Origin: Rhabdothermincola sediminis
GTDB taxonomy: Bacteria; Actinomycetota; Acidimicrobiia; Acidimicrobiales; Acidimicrobilacustridaceae
DNA: 64,000 nt
Reading direction: 5' to 3'
Assembly (NCBI RefSeq): GCF_014805525.1
Contig: NZ_JACFSZ010000011.1
Location: 62,001 to 126,000 of the forward strand
A program made the position numbers and the translations under genes. The notes beneath the pieces are model-generated. The model was not told the DNA's origin. It saw only the letters and a list, made by a program, of their open reading frames with translations, and searched no databases. The number at the start of each line of letters is the position of its first letter. The stretch's first letter is position 1. Positions 53,838 to 62,199 of the stretch are shown here, piece after piece.

Positions 53838-56441
53838 GTGACCGTGCCCACGCTCCGCGCTGCTGACCGCGAGATCCACGCCCTCGACGCTGCGGCGGTG
53901 GCCTCCGCGCTCGGGGTCGACCTCGGCACCGGGCCCAGCAACGCCGAAGTCGATCGCCGCCGCGCCGCGGTGGGGCCGAACCGCCTCGACGAGCCGGCGG
54001 TACGTCCCGCGTGGTTGCGGTTCCTCGACCAGTTCCGCAGCGGCATCGTCTACATCCTCGTCGTGGCCGCGGTCGTCGCCGGTGCAGTTGGGGACCTCAA
54101 GGACCCGATCGTCATCGGAGCGGTCCTCGCCCTGAACGCCGTGCTCGGCTACGTCCAAGAGGCCAAGGCGAGCTCCGCCATGGCGGCACTGAAGAAGATG
54201 CTGGTGACCCGAGTTCGGGTGCGGCGCGACGGCCAGGTGCGGGAAGTCGACGCCGAGGAGCTGGTCCCCGGGGATGTGGCGCTCCTCGAGGCGGGTGATC
54301 GTGTCCCGGCCGACGGCCGGGTGGTGGTGGCGGTGAACGCCGCGGTGGACGAGTCTGCGCTCACCGGCGAATCGACACCGGTCGACAAGCAGACCGCGCC
54401 CCTGCCCGAGGGGGACGTCCCGGTCGCCGATCGGAGCAACTGCGTGTTCATGAACGCCACCGTGGTGCGGGGCCGCATCGAGATGGTGGTCACCGAGACG
54501 GGCATGCGCACCGAGATCGGCCGCGTCGCAGCGCTGCTGCGGGTCGGGGAGCCGCCACCCACCCCGTTGCAGCGTCAGCTCGACGCGCTCAGCCGGAGGC
54601 TGGCGCTCATCGCCATCGTCGCCGTGAGCGCGGTGTTCGCCCTTCGTATCGCTCAGGGTGACGCCTTGGGCGACGCGGCGCTGGGAGCGGTGGCGCTCGC
54701 GGTGGCCGCCATCCCCGAAGGGCTGCCGGCGGTGGTGACCGTCACCCTCGCGCTCGGTGTGTCGCAGATGGCCAGGCAGGGTGCGATCGTCAAGCGCCTG
54801 CACTCGGTGGAGACGCTGGGCTCGACGTCGGTGATCTGCACGGACAAGACCGGCACGCTCACCCTCAACCGGATGACCGTTCGAGAGGTCGTGGCTGAGG
54901 ACCAGCCGCACGCGTTGCTCCTCGGCGCGCTGTGCAGTGACGCATCGATCACCGACGGTCAGACCATCGGCGAGCCCACGGAGGCCGCCATCCTCGAGGG
55001 GGCCGCGGCCCGTGGTATCGACGTCGCGGCCGAGCGCGCCCGCTGGCCCCGCGTCGGCGAGTTGCCGTTCGACTCGGGTACCAAGTTCATGGCCACGTAC
55101 CACCTCCAGCCAGGCGCCGGGTCGGTGACCCTGGTGGTCAAGGGAGCACCCGACGTGTTGCTCGAGCGTTCCTCGTCGAGTCCGGGCCAGCGCGAGCGGG
55201 TGCTGGATGACCACGCGCGGCTCGCGGCCGAGGGCCTTCGAGTCCTGGCGGTGGCCACCAGGTCGCTCCCTGCGTCGGAGGTGCTCGATGACGGTGGCGC
55301 GGTGGCCGACCCCAGCCGATGGGTGGAGGACGGTCTCGAGGTCGTCGGGCTGTACGGCATCGTCGACCCGCCACGTCCCGAAGCGAAGGACGCCGTCGCC
55401 CGCTGCCAGCGCGCCGGTATCGACGTCAAGATGATCACCGGCGACCACGCCTCGACCGCGGGAGCCATCGCCGGGGAGCTGGGGATCAGGGGTCGGGTGG
55501 TGACCGGCGTCGAGCTGTCGGCGATGTCCGACCAGGAGCTGGCACGGTCGATCGACGGCATCGGCGTGTGCGCCCGGGTGTCACCCGAGCACAAGGTCCG
55601 CGTGGTGGAGGCCCTGCAGGCCAACGATCGGGTCGTGGCCATGACCGGCGACGGGGTGAACGACGCCGCGGCCCTCCAGCGGGCGGACATCGGTGTGGCC
55701 ATGGGCATCACGGGCACGGAGGTGACCAAGGACGCCGGCGACATGGTGCTCACCGACGACAACTTCGCCACCATCGTCGGCGCCGTGGAGCGAGGTCGGG
55801 CCATCTACGACAACATCGTGAAGTTCGTGCGCTTCCAGGTCACGACGAACCTCGGTGCGATCAGCACCATCCTCGGTGCCAGCCTGCTCGGACTGCCCGT
55901 GCCCTTCACCCCGATCCAGGTGTTGTGGGTGAACCTGATCGCCGACGGCCCGCCCGCCATGACCCTCGGGGTGGACCCAGCCGACCGTGACGTGATGGCG
56001 CGGGCCCCGAGGCCCGTCGGGGCGGCCATCCTCGACCCGCGGCGGGTCGCCCGGTTGGTCTTCCTCGCCCTGGTGATGGCCGCCGGGGTCCTCGGCCTGT
56101 ATGCCGCCGCCGAGCCCCGATGGGGTCGAGCGGTGGCGCTGACCATGACCTTCACGACGTTCGTGTTCTTCCAGATGTTCAACGTCTTCAACGCTCGCCG
56201 CGAGGAGCGCAGCGTGTTCAGCCGGTATTCACTGGCCAACTGGCGGCTGTGGGCCAGCGTCGGGATCGTCGTCGTCCTGCAGCTGCTCGCCGTGCGTTGG
56301 GGGCCGCTGCAGAGCCTGTTCGCCACGGAGACCCTCACCGCAGGCCAGCTCCTGCTCTGCGCCGCCGTGGCGTCGACCGTCATCTGGGCCGAGGAAGCCC
56401 GCAAGCTCACCATCCGACTCGCCAGGAGGACCGCACGATGA
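53838..56441 (+). CDS. P-type Ca2+-type cation-transporting ATPase (IIA)
   Basis: An 867-residue P2A-type ATPase. The N-terminal cation-ATPase domain precedes the actuator ([11 protein letters not shown], the TGES loop). The phosphorylation motif [10 protein letters not shown] has the phosphorylated Asp at D336. Hinge [12 protein letters not shown]. Helix 4 motif [13 protein letters not shown] and helix 6 [10 protein letters not shown] match the Ca2+-binding PEGLPA and N-x-x-x-D pattern of SERCA/PMCA-like pumps (PacL/CtpF type). Export of Ca2+ or Mn2+ is inferred. GTG 53838 has GGAGACGAACCTGC before it; a longer frame upstream is not supported. Its stop overlaps the zinc-ribbon gene (ATGA). 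Confidence 0.93.
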   Translation: MTVPTLRAADREIHALDAAAVASALGVDLGTGPSNAEVDRRRAAVGPNRLDEPAVRPAWLRFLDQFRSGIVYILVVAAVVAGAVGDLKDPIVIGAVLALNAVLGYVQEAKASSAMAALKKMLVTRVRVRRDGQVREVDAEELVPGDVALLEAGDRVPADGRVVVAVNAAVDESALTGESTPVDKQTAPLPEGDVPVADRSNCVFMNATVVRGRIEMVVTETGMRTEIGRVAALLRVGEPPPTPLQRQLDALSRRLALIAIVAVSAVFALRIAQGDALGDAALGAVALAVAAIPEGLPAVVTVTLALGVSQMARQGAIVKRLHSVETLGSTSVICTDKTGTLTLNRMTVREVVAEDQPHALLLGALCSDASITDGQTIGEPTEAAILEGAAARGIDVAAERARWPRVGELPFDSGTKFMATYHLQPGAGSVTLVVKGAPDVLLERSSSSPGQRERVLDDHARLAAEGLRVLAVATRSLPASEVLDDGGAVADPSRWVEDGLEVVGLYGIVDPPRPEAKDAVARCQRAGIDVKMITGDHASTAGAIAGELGIRGRVVTGVELSAMSDQELARSIDGIGVCARVSPEHKVRVVEALQANDRVVAMTGDGVNDAAALQRADIGVAMGITGTEVTKDAGDMVLTDDNFATIVGAVERGRAIYDNIVKFVRFQVTTNLGAISTILGASLLGLPVPFTPIQVLWVNLIADGPPAMTLGVDPADRDVMARAPRPVGAAILDPRRVARLVFLALVMAAGVLGLYAAAEPRWGRAVALTMTFTTFVFFQMFNVFNARREERSVFSRYSLANWRLWASVGIVVVLQLLAVRWGPLQSLFATETLTAGQLLLCAAVASTVIWAEEARKLTIRLARRTAR

Positions 56442-56749
56442 GATGTCCCGCCGGATGCGACGCCACGCTCGTGATGGCCGAGCGGCAAGGGATCGAGATC
56501 GACTACTGCCCGAGCTGCCGCGGCGTCTGGCTCGACCGCGGGGAGCTCGACAAGATCATCGAGCGCAGTCACACCGCCGGCGCGCCGACCTCGCCTTCGG
56601 CGGGCGCACCGCTCCCACCACCACCGCCCGCGACGGGATGGCGGGAGCCGTACGTAACCACCCGACCCTACGGTGCACCGGGGTCGCCGCCGCCGGGCTA
56701 TGGGCGCCGGAAGCGCAGGGGCTTCCTCGATGAGCTGTTTGATTTCTGA
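56438..56749 (+). CDS. TFIIB-type zinc-ribbon protein coupled to the P-ATPase
   Basis: A 103-residue protein: zinc ribbon with C3 and C7 (CPAGC), then YCPSCRGVWLDRGEL with C24 and C27, the zf-TFIIB family signature, followed by a Pro/Ser-rich linker and a basic end with an FLDELFDF tail. AGGAGG 56424-56429 and the ATG overlap the ATPase stop (56438-56441). The family is widely linked to other genes but of unknown function; here it is translationally coupled to a cation pump. Confidence 0.86.
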   Translation: MRCPAGCDATLVMAERQGIEIDYCPSCRGVWLDRGELDKIIERSHTAGAPTSPSAGAPLPPPPPATGWREPYVTTRPYGAPGSPPPGYGRRKRRGFLDELFDF

Positions 56750-56793
56750 GCTGGCCGGCCCTCGGGTCCCACGGTCAGCTCGGTAGCCTGGCG

Positions 56794-57231
56794 ATGGTGC
56801 GCGGTTCGCCTTCACCCGCGGGTGACGATCACCACGACGACCACCCGCGCTTCGAGGAGCTGCGCCAGGAGCTCGGCGCGCTCGAAGAGGCTGCCATAGA
56901 GGCGGAGCTCGAGACGGGACGGCGTGAGGAGACGATCGAGGAGGCCAAGCGTCACCTCGCCCTGCGTGCTGCCCGGGTCGCCGCAGGTGTGGTCGTGGTG
57001 GTGGTCGGGCTGGCGATGCTGGCACTCCCCGGACCGGGCCTGATCACGGTGGCGGCCGGCCTCGCCTTGCTGGCCCAGGACGTGCCGTTCGCCCGCAGGC
57101 TGCTGCAGCGGGTGCGGCAACGCCTACCCGAGGACGAGGACGGCAACGTCTCGCCGTACGTCATCGGCGGGAGCGTCCTGCTCGCGGTCGCGGGCTTCGG
57201 GGTCAGCCTCTGGTGGGCGTTCTTCCGCTGA
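56794..57231 (+). CDS. PGPGW-family membrane protein
   Basis: A 145-residue protein: helical charged N-terminus (about 20-65), then two to three hydrophobic helices with the family motif VVGLAMLALPGPGLITVAAG and LALLAQDVPFARRLL, and a last helix YVIGGSVLLAVAGFGVSLWW. It belongs to the actinobacterial PGPGW transmembrane family of unknown function. GTG 56794. Confidence 0.82.
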   Translation: MVRGSPSPAGDDHHDDHPRFEELRQELGALEEAAIEAELETGRREETIEEAKRHLALRAARVAAGVVVVVVGLAMLALPGPGLITVAAGLALLAQDVPFARRLLQRVRQRLPEDEDGNVSPYVIGGSVLLAVAGFGVSLWWAFFR

Positions 57232-57279
57232 GGCTGGCCTGCGCGAGCAGACACGCACCTGCCGCTTAGCATCGCCGCG

Positions 57280-58647
57280 GTGACGGCGACCGAACGGGTC
57301 CACCTGTCGTACCGGCCCGACTACGACGTGAGCCGGGTCCGCGGGTTCTCGGACTGCGTGTTCGCGGTCGCCATCACCCTCGTCGTGCTGTCGTTCGTGG
57401 TGCCCGAGCGGGGGATCACCAACGACGAGCTGAGAGGCTTCCTGGTTCACGAGTGGCCTCGCTACCTGAGCTATCTCGGGGCCTTCGTGGTGATCGGCAG
57501 TACGTGGATGCTCCATCACCGGCTCTTCGAGGTGATCGTCCGGGTAGACGGACGAGCCTTGTGGATCAACCTGGCGTTGCTGTCGCTGGTCGTGCTGGTC
57601 CCGTTTCCGATGCAGCTGCTCGGTCGGTACCACGAGCTGCCCAGCGCGTACGTCGCGTTTAACCTCACCGCGCTCGTGCTGGGTCTGTTCGGCTCGTTGC
57701 TGGTGTGGTACACGACCCATCGCCACCGGCTGATCCCGGCGGATCTCGACGAGCGATGGGTTCGCACCTACCGCTGGCAGGCGGCGGTGCTGCCGCTGGG
57801 GTTTGCCGTCGCCACCATCGGTTCGGTTTTCGGGATGCCCGGGGCGGCCGTCGGGTGGGTGGTGCTCGGCGTCGGCTGGTTCATCCTTCGGCGCCGGCTC
57901 GGGGTGGTGCGGGTGGAGCCCGAGACGCCGGGTCTCACCCGAGCGGGCGAGGAAGAGGAGCCTTTGCGCCGCGCCGAGCAGATCGAGGTGGAGGCCCGGC
58001 GCGCCGGCCGGGTGATCCCGTTCGCGGCCGCCTACCTGGAGAGCGGGCGCCTGGAGCGATTGCTCGGGTTCAGTGACAACCTCTACGCCTTCGCCATCAC
58101 GGTGCTGGTGTTGCACCTGCAACCCCCACAGGGAGCGATCGAGAGCAACGACGATCTCAACCGGTTCCTGGCCGAGATGCTCCATCCCGACCTGATCGGC
58201 TACTTCACCGGTTTCGCGGTGGTCGGGCTGCTCTGGCACTTCCACCACCGACAGTTCCTGATCGTCGAGCGCGAGGACGGGTTGCTGCGGGCTGGCAACC
58301 TGGTGCATCTCATGTTCGTGGCGGTGATGCCGTTCGCCACGCTCGTGCTGTCTTCCTACGACTCGTATCCCGCGGCCACGATCACCTTCGCCCTGGCGGC
58401 CGGGGCGGCCAGCGCCAGCCTGGCCGCACTGTTGTGGTACGTGACGACGGGTCATCGGCTGGTGTCGACGGAGATCCCCACCGGCGAGTTGCGGGAGCGC
58501 CGCCTGCTGGCACTCATCCCCCCGGCGGCGTTCGTTTTCTCCGTGCCTGTCGCGTTGGTCGCGCCGACTCAGGCCCAGCTGCTGTGGCTGGGTGCGCTGG
58601 CGGGCCTCGGCGTCTACCGCCGGCACGCCGCAAGTCGGGCCGGCTGA
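57280..58647 (+). CDS. Tandem TMEM175-family channel (two fused repeats)
   Basis: A 455-residue membrane protein made of two TMEM175 units, about residues 18-215 and 255-450, each with about six helices. Each begins with the family selectivity/motif segment: RGFSDCVFAVAITLVVL (F23-S24-D25) and RLLGFSDNLYAFAITVLVL (F264-S265-D266). Bacterial TMEM175 channels are normally single-repeat tetramers; the two-repeat form is the eukaryotic lysosomal arrangement. K+ conduction is the family activity, but the isoleucine filter cannot be verified by reading. GTG 57280. It lies in an ion-homeostasis neighbourhood (Ca-ATPase, TrkA, KimA-like). Confidence 0.86.
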   Translation: MTATERVHLSYRPDYDVSRVRGFSDCVFAVAITLVVLSFVVPERGITNDELRGFLVHEWPRYLSYLGAFVVIGSTWMLHHRLFEVIVRVDGRALWINLALLSLVVLVPFPMQLLGRYHELPSAYVAFNLTALVLGLFGSLLVWYTTHRHRLIPADLDERWVRTYRWQAAVLPLGFAVATIGSVFGMPGAAVGWVVLGVGWFILRRRLGVVRVEPETPGLTRAGEEEEPLRRAEQIEVEARRAGRVIPFAAAYLESGRLERLLGFSDNLYAFAITVLVLHLQPPQGAIESNDDLNRFLAEMLHPDLIGYFTGFAVVGLLWHFHHRQFLIVEREDGLLRAGNLVHLMFVAVMPFATLVLSSYDSYPAATITFALAAGAASASLAALLWYVTTGHRLVSTEIPTGELRERRLLALIPPAAFVFSVPVALVAPTQAQLLWLGALAGLGVYRRHAASRAG

Positions 58648-58669
58648 TCCGGTGGGCTCGCTCTCCCGG

Positions 58670-58750
58670 TTGACATCAGATGCCGTCGATGTGACACTGG
58701 CGAACAGTGTCAGGAAATACGAACAGTGTCAGAAGTGCGAACAATGCTCG
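58670..58750 (+). promoter_or_regulatory. Promoter with operator and tandem repeat array
   Basis: TTGACA at 58670-58675 is 17 bases before GACACT (58693-58698), a plausible sigma-70 promoter. Overlapping it is a perfect inverted repeat: TGACACTG (58692-58699), spacer GCGAA, CAGTGTCA (58705-58712). CGAACAGTGTCAG then recurs at 58701 and 58720, with a degenerate CGAACAATGCTCG at 58738, a period of 18-19 bases. This is a typical TetR-family operator array, and the remnant directly downstream is TetR-like, so the array probably belonged to that regulator. Confidence 0.6.
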
Positions 58751-59010
58751 CTCCGATCGGGTGGTGGGCCCGCCGCCGGGTGACCGGCAGGGCCGCGGGG
58801 TCGAACGCGGACGGTGACGCGGCTGATCCGATCGGCTCGATCGCTGGTCACCTCCAGCGGTTCATCCGGTTCTGCACCGCCGACCCCGTCCGCTACCAGC
58901 TCCTGTTCCAGCGCACCATCCCGGGCTTCGAGCCCCCGGCCGAGAGCTGCGCCCTCGCCGTGGAGGTGCTGGAGCAGCGCCACCCCCGGCTCCGCGCCCT
59001 CGGGATCCAC
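58726..59010 (+). pseudogene. TetR-family regulator, C-terminal remnant
   Basis: The open frame from GTG 58726 lacks any helix-turn-helix. From about 58830 it reads SIAGHLQRFIRFCTADPVRY, QLLFQRTIPGFEPPAESCAL and AVEVLEQ, the C-terminal ligand-binding region of many TetR proteins. The first ~30 residues (ARRRVTGRAAGSNADGD) look random. So the DNA-binding domain is gone although the operator-like repeats upstream remain. It runs in frame into a metallo-beta-lactamase-fold remnant, which shows a fusion created by deletion. Confidence 0.65.
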
Positions 59011-59503
59011 ATGGAAACCGTCATCGACGAGATCGCCCCCGACATCTACCGCATGTCGACCTACGTGCCCGATGCGGGCATGACCTTCAACCAGATCCTC
59101 GTGAACGCCGAGGAACCGCTGCTGTTCCACTGCGGGATGCGAGCCCTCTTCCCGAACACCTCGCAGGCCCTCGGCCGGGTGGTGCCGATCGAGCGGCTCC
59201 GGTGGATCAGCTTCGGTCACACCGAGGCCGACGAGTGCGGTGCCATGAACCAGTGGCTGGCGGCCGCGCCGCGAGCCGAGGTGGCATTCGGCACCCTGGG
59301 CTGCGCGGTGTCGGTCAACGACCTGGCTGATCGCCCGCCCGGTTACTCGCGGACGGGGAGGTGCTGCACCAGGGTGGCAAGTCGCTGCGCTATCTCGTCG
59401 CGCCCCCACCTCCTCCATGGGTGGGACGCCGGGGTCTTCTTCGAGGAGGCCACCTCTACCTTGCTCTGCGGCGACCTGTTCACCGCCACGGGCGAGGCGA
59501 CAG
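59011..59503 (+). pseudogene. MBL-fold (ODP/flavodiiron-like) remnant with two frameshifts
   Basis: METVIDEIAPDIYRMSTYVP, NQILVNAEEPLLFHCGMRAL and SFGHTEADECGAMNQWL (the HxExD metal motif) mark a di-iron MBL-fold protein. After LADRPP the frame is lost at about 59336-59342; another frame continues as LLADGEVLHQGGKSLRYLVA; an extra C in the C-run at 59403-59407 returns it to HGWDAGVFFEEATSTLLCGD. It is cut off at about 59500 by the convergent amidohydrolase gene. Two shifts plus a missing end make it non-functional, barring sequencing error. Confidence 0.7.
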
Positions 59504-59504
59504 C

Positions 59505-61214
59505 TCACCCGCCGTGTGTGGCTGATGGCCGCAGCACCCGGCCCGGGCGGGCCCCGGTGTGCTCACCGTCCTCCAGGGTGACCACCCCGTTCACGATGGT
59601 GAGCTCGTAGCCCTCGCTGCGCTGCACCCAGCGCCCCGCCCCATGGGGCAGATCGTGGACGAAGGTGGGTGGCGGCATGCGGAGCGCATCGAAGTCGATG
59701 ACGTTCACGTCGGCGGGCGCGCCCGGCCGGAGCGCCCCCCGGTCGTCGAGCCCGAACAGCGCCGCGGTGTCGGAGGTGATGCGCCGCACCGCCTCCTCGA
59801 TCGGGAACGCGCCGAGCTCGCGGCACCAGTACGACAGCCACCAGGTCGGTTGTGACGCGTCGAGGATCTGGCCCACATGGGCTCCGGAGTCGGCGAGACC
59901 CATGGCCACGGTCGGGCACTCGAGCATCTCGCGCACCGGACCGAGGTCCTGGTTGAGGATGGGCCAGGCGAGCACCAGTGCACCGTTGGTCTCCAGGCAC
60001 AGGTCCAGGTAGGCCTCGAGCGGGCTCACGCCCCGACGCTCCGCCTCCGCGGTGAGGCTGCGGGCCGGGTCGGCGTCGTAGCGGGCACTGCCGTCGGGGG
60101 CGTTCACCACGAAGAACTCCCGCAGGGCACCCGCGCTGGATCTCTCCGCCGCGCCGGCGATGAGGGTGGCCCGGGTGGCGGGATCGCGGAACGCGGCCAG
60201 CTTCTCGTCGATCGTGGCACCGGCCAGCCGCTCCCAGCCGGGGTCGTGGTCGAACGGTGTGTGATGGGCCAGACCGAACAACACCCCGATGCCCCGGGCT
60301 GTGGTCTGCGGGCGGATCTGGGCGCCGGCGGCGTTCGCGTGCTCGGCGAGGGCGATGGCGAGGCGCCAGTGGTCGCCTTGTGCCCGGGTGTTGGTGAGGT
60401 TGAACGTGATGCGGGCGCCGGAGCGCAGGCTGGCCTCGCGCATCCAGGCCAGCTCGCTCTCGACCCGGGGCTCGGCCGGGCCCTCACCGTCGAAGCGGGG
60501 CGCGCAGCCGATGATGCCGTGGTGGCGACCCACGACATCGGCCATCACGAGCAGCTCCCGGGGGTGGGCCCAGGTGCCGGGAACGTGGCGGCCGTCGGGC
60601 ACCGTGTGGCGCAGCGTGCGCGACGTCGAGAACCCGAGCGCTCCGGCGGTCATCGCCTCGTCGAGCGCTCGCACCATGACCGCCAGCTCGGCGTCGGTGG
60701 GTGGGCGGTCGTCGAGGGCGTCGTCGCCCATGGCGAAGGAGCGCAGCGCGCAGTGACCCACCAGGCCTCCGACGTTGACGCCGAGTGGCTCGGATCCCAG
60801 CCAGTCGAGGTACCCGTCGTAGCCCTCCCAGGTGAAGGGCAGGCCGGCATGGATGGCGGAGGCGGGGATGTCCTCGACGGCCTCCATGAGCTCCGCCAGC
60901 CACGGTCCCCAACCGGGCCGCACCGGGGCGAAGGTGACGCCGCAGTTGCCGATCACCACGGTGGTGACCCCGTGCCAGCAGCTCGAGGTGGCGTCGCGGT
61001 CCCAGCCGAACTGGGCGTCGAGATGGGTGTGACCGTCGACGAAGCCGGGGGTGACCAGCCGCCCCTCACAGTCGATCACCCGGGCCGCGGAGCCGTCGAG
61101 GTGCTTGCCGATGGCGGCGATGCGGTCACCGACGATGGCCACGTCCGCGACCCGGGCTGGCGCGCCCGTGCCGTCGACGACGGTGCCGTTGCGCAGCAGC
61201 AGGTCGAAGGTCAT
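59505..61214 (-). CDS. N-acyl-D-amino-acid deacylase-like amidohydrolase
   Basis: A 569-residue amidohydrolase-superfamily enzyme. The metal-binding GFVDGHTHLDAQ is near the N-terminus, VVIGNCGV follows, and NTRAQGDHWR and GLADSGAHVGQ are typical of the D-aminoacylase/dihydroorotase branch. ATG 61214 (MTFDLLLRNGTVVDGTG) starts the conserved first beta-sandwich; the frame open upstream to 61325 is Pro/Gly-rich and rejected. It hydrolyses amide bonds of N-acyl-D-amino acids in characterised relatives; here the substrate is not known. Confidence 0.88.
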   Translation of the reverse strand: MTFDLLLRNGTVVDGTGAPARVADVAIVGDRIAAIGKHLDGSAARVIDCEGRLVTPGFVDGHTHLDAQFGWDRDATSSCWHGVTTVVIGNCGVTFAPVRPGWGPWLAELMEAVEDIPASAIHAGLPFTWEGYDGYLDWLGSEPLGVNVGGLVGHCALRSFAMGDDALDDRPPTDAELAVMVRALDEAMTAGALGFSTSRTLRHTVPDGRHVPGTWAHPRELLVMADVVGRHHGIIGCAPRFDGEGPAEPRVESELAWMREASLRSGARITFNLTNTRAQGDHWRLAIALAEHANAAGAQIRPQTTARGIGVLFGLAHHTPFDHDPGWERLAGATIDEKLAAFRDPATRATLIAGAAERSSAGALREFFVVNAPDGSARYDADPARSLTAEAERRGVSPLEAYLDLCLETNGALVLAWPILNQDLGPVREMLECPTVAMGLADSGAHVGQILDASQPTWWLSYWCRELGAFPIEEAVRRITSDTAALFGLDDRGALRPGAPADVNVIDFDALRMPPPTFVHDLPHGAGRWVQRSEGYELTIVNGVVTLEDGEHTGARPGRVLRPSATHGG

Positions 61215-61321
61215 GCCGAGCAGCTTCGCGCAGGTGAAGGCGCCCGGCTGGTCGAGCGGGATGCGGGTGGACGGGGACCCCCCCGACACACCCCCCGGCC
61301 AGCCGGGCAGGCCAGTCGAGC

Positions 61322-61882
61322 TCAACCGAGGATCATCTCGGCGAGCTGGGTCGCCTTGTCCGGCGTGGTGCCTCGGAAGATCTCGATGAACCAGTGGTCG
61401 TCGCCCTTCGCCGTGAAGACCCGGATGACCGACTGGCCGGTGACGTCCTTGGCGACGAAGGCGCTGTCACCGAGCCCGGCCAGGGCCTCGACCGGGGTGA
61501 TGGAGTCACGGGTCATCGCCGTGTACTTCTCGGCGGAGATGGTCTCGGCCTGGGCCCCGCCCAGCCCGTTGGCGGTGGTGTAGGCGCAGCTCGGGCCGTT
61601 GAACCCGGTCTCGGCACGGCTGCCCGAGGAGACGGGCTTCGCTTCGACGATCTGCTCGCCGAGCAGGCTCGCCACCTCCGCTGCTGTGACCTCGGCGCAC
61701 AGGTCGCGCGAGCTGGCAGAGGACTCCGACCCGCCGGACGAACCACCTGAGGTTGACGCAGCCGATTCGGCGGTGTTCGAGGACGAGGTCGTGGATGTCG
61801 ATGACGAGGAGTTGCTCGAGCCCGAGCAGGCGGCGAGCCCGAGCGAGCCGGCGATCAGCAGGGCGAGGGTGCGGGTCTTCAC
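61322..61882 (-). CDS. Putative lipoprotein, DUF3558-like
   Basis: A 186-residue protein with signal sequence MKTRTLALLIAGSLGLAACS, giving a lipobox Cys at 19. A Ser/Thr/Gly linker of about 40 residues follows (SSNSSSSTSTTSS), then a compact domain with LCAEVTAAEVASLLGEQIVE, CAYTTANGLG and WFIEIF, resembling DUF3558-type extracytoplasmic domains. Its start overlaps the small upstream gene by four bases (ATGA, 61879-61882), showing translational coupling. Function unknown. Confidence 0.8.
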   Translation of the reverse strand: MKTRTLALLIAGSLGLAACSGSSNSSSSTSTTSSSNTAESAASTSGGSSGGSESSASSRDLCAEVTAAEVASLLGEQIVEAKPVSSGSRAETGFNGPSCAYTTANGLGGAQAETISAEKYTAMTRDSITPVEALAGLGDSAFVAKDVTGQSVIRVFTAKGDDHWFIEIFRGTTPDKATQLAEMILG

Positions 61883-62151
61883 GGTCGGTCCTTTCGTTGC
61901 GGGTGCAGGGGTGTGGCCTGGTGCTCGTCGGAGTCCTCCTGCCCGCCGAGCGGCTCCGCGTCGGTGTTCGCCAGCTCGAAGACGTTTGGGATGGGCGCCG
62001 GGTCGAGAGCCCGAACCGCGACGTCGAGCATCGCGAGCTCGTCGTCGCTCAGGTCGAGCCCGGCGAGCGCGGTGCTCGGCTCACGGAGGAGGAGCTCCCG
62101 GTACGCACGGTCACGCCGGGCGCGGCTCCAGATCGACACCACATCGACCAC
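61879..62151 (-). CDS. Small leader-peptide-like protein coupled to the lipoprotein
   Basis: A 90-residue acidic protein. The N-terminal half (residues about 9-45, RARRDRAYRELLLREPSTAL, DLSDDELAMLDV) resembles the alpha-helical leader of some RiPP precursors (nitrile-hydratase-leader or Franean1_4349 type) or short helical regulators. The C-terminus is polar without Cys or Ser/Thr runs. No RiPP maturation enzyme is in the window, so the likeness is only superficial evidence. GTG 62151 is chosen; other GTGs follow in frame. It overlaps the lipoprotein by four bases. Confidence 0.55.
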   Translation of the reverse strand: MVDVVSIWSRARRDRAYRELLLREPSTALAGLDLSDDELAMLDVAVRALDPAPIPNVFELANTDAEPLGGQEDSDEHQATPLHPQRKDRP

Positions 62152-62199
62152 GGCCCGAGAGGATCACGCCGGAGGCGGCCGGTCATGAGTGGCAGGTAC

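Noticed and set aside
53655-55448. 597-residue minus-strand frame opposite the P-type ATPase
   Set aside because: His/Arg/Gly-rich, no motifs; shadow.
61879-62151. Confident RiPP precursor call
   Set aside because: Only a vague leader-like helix; no modification, protease or transporter gene in the window and no core-like C-terminus.
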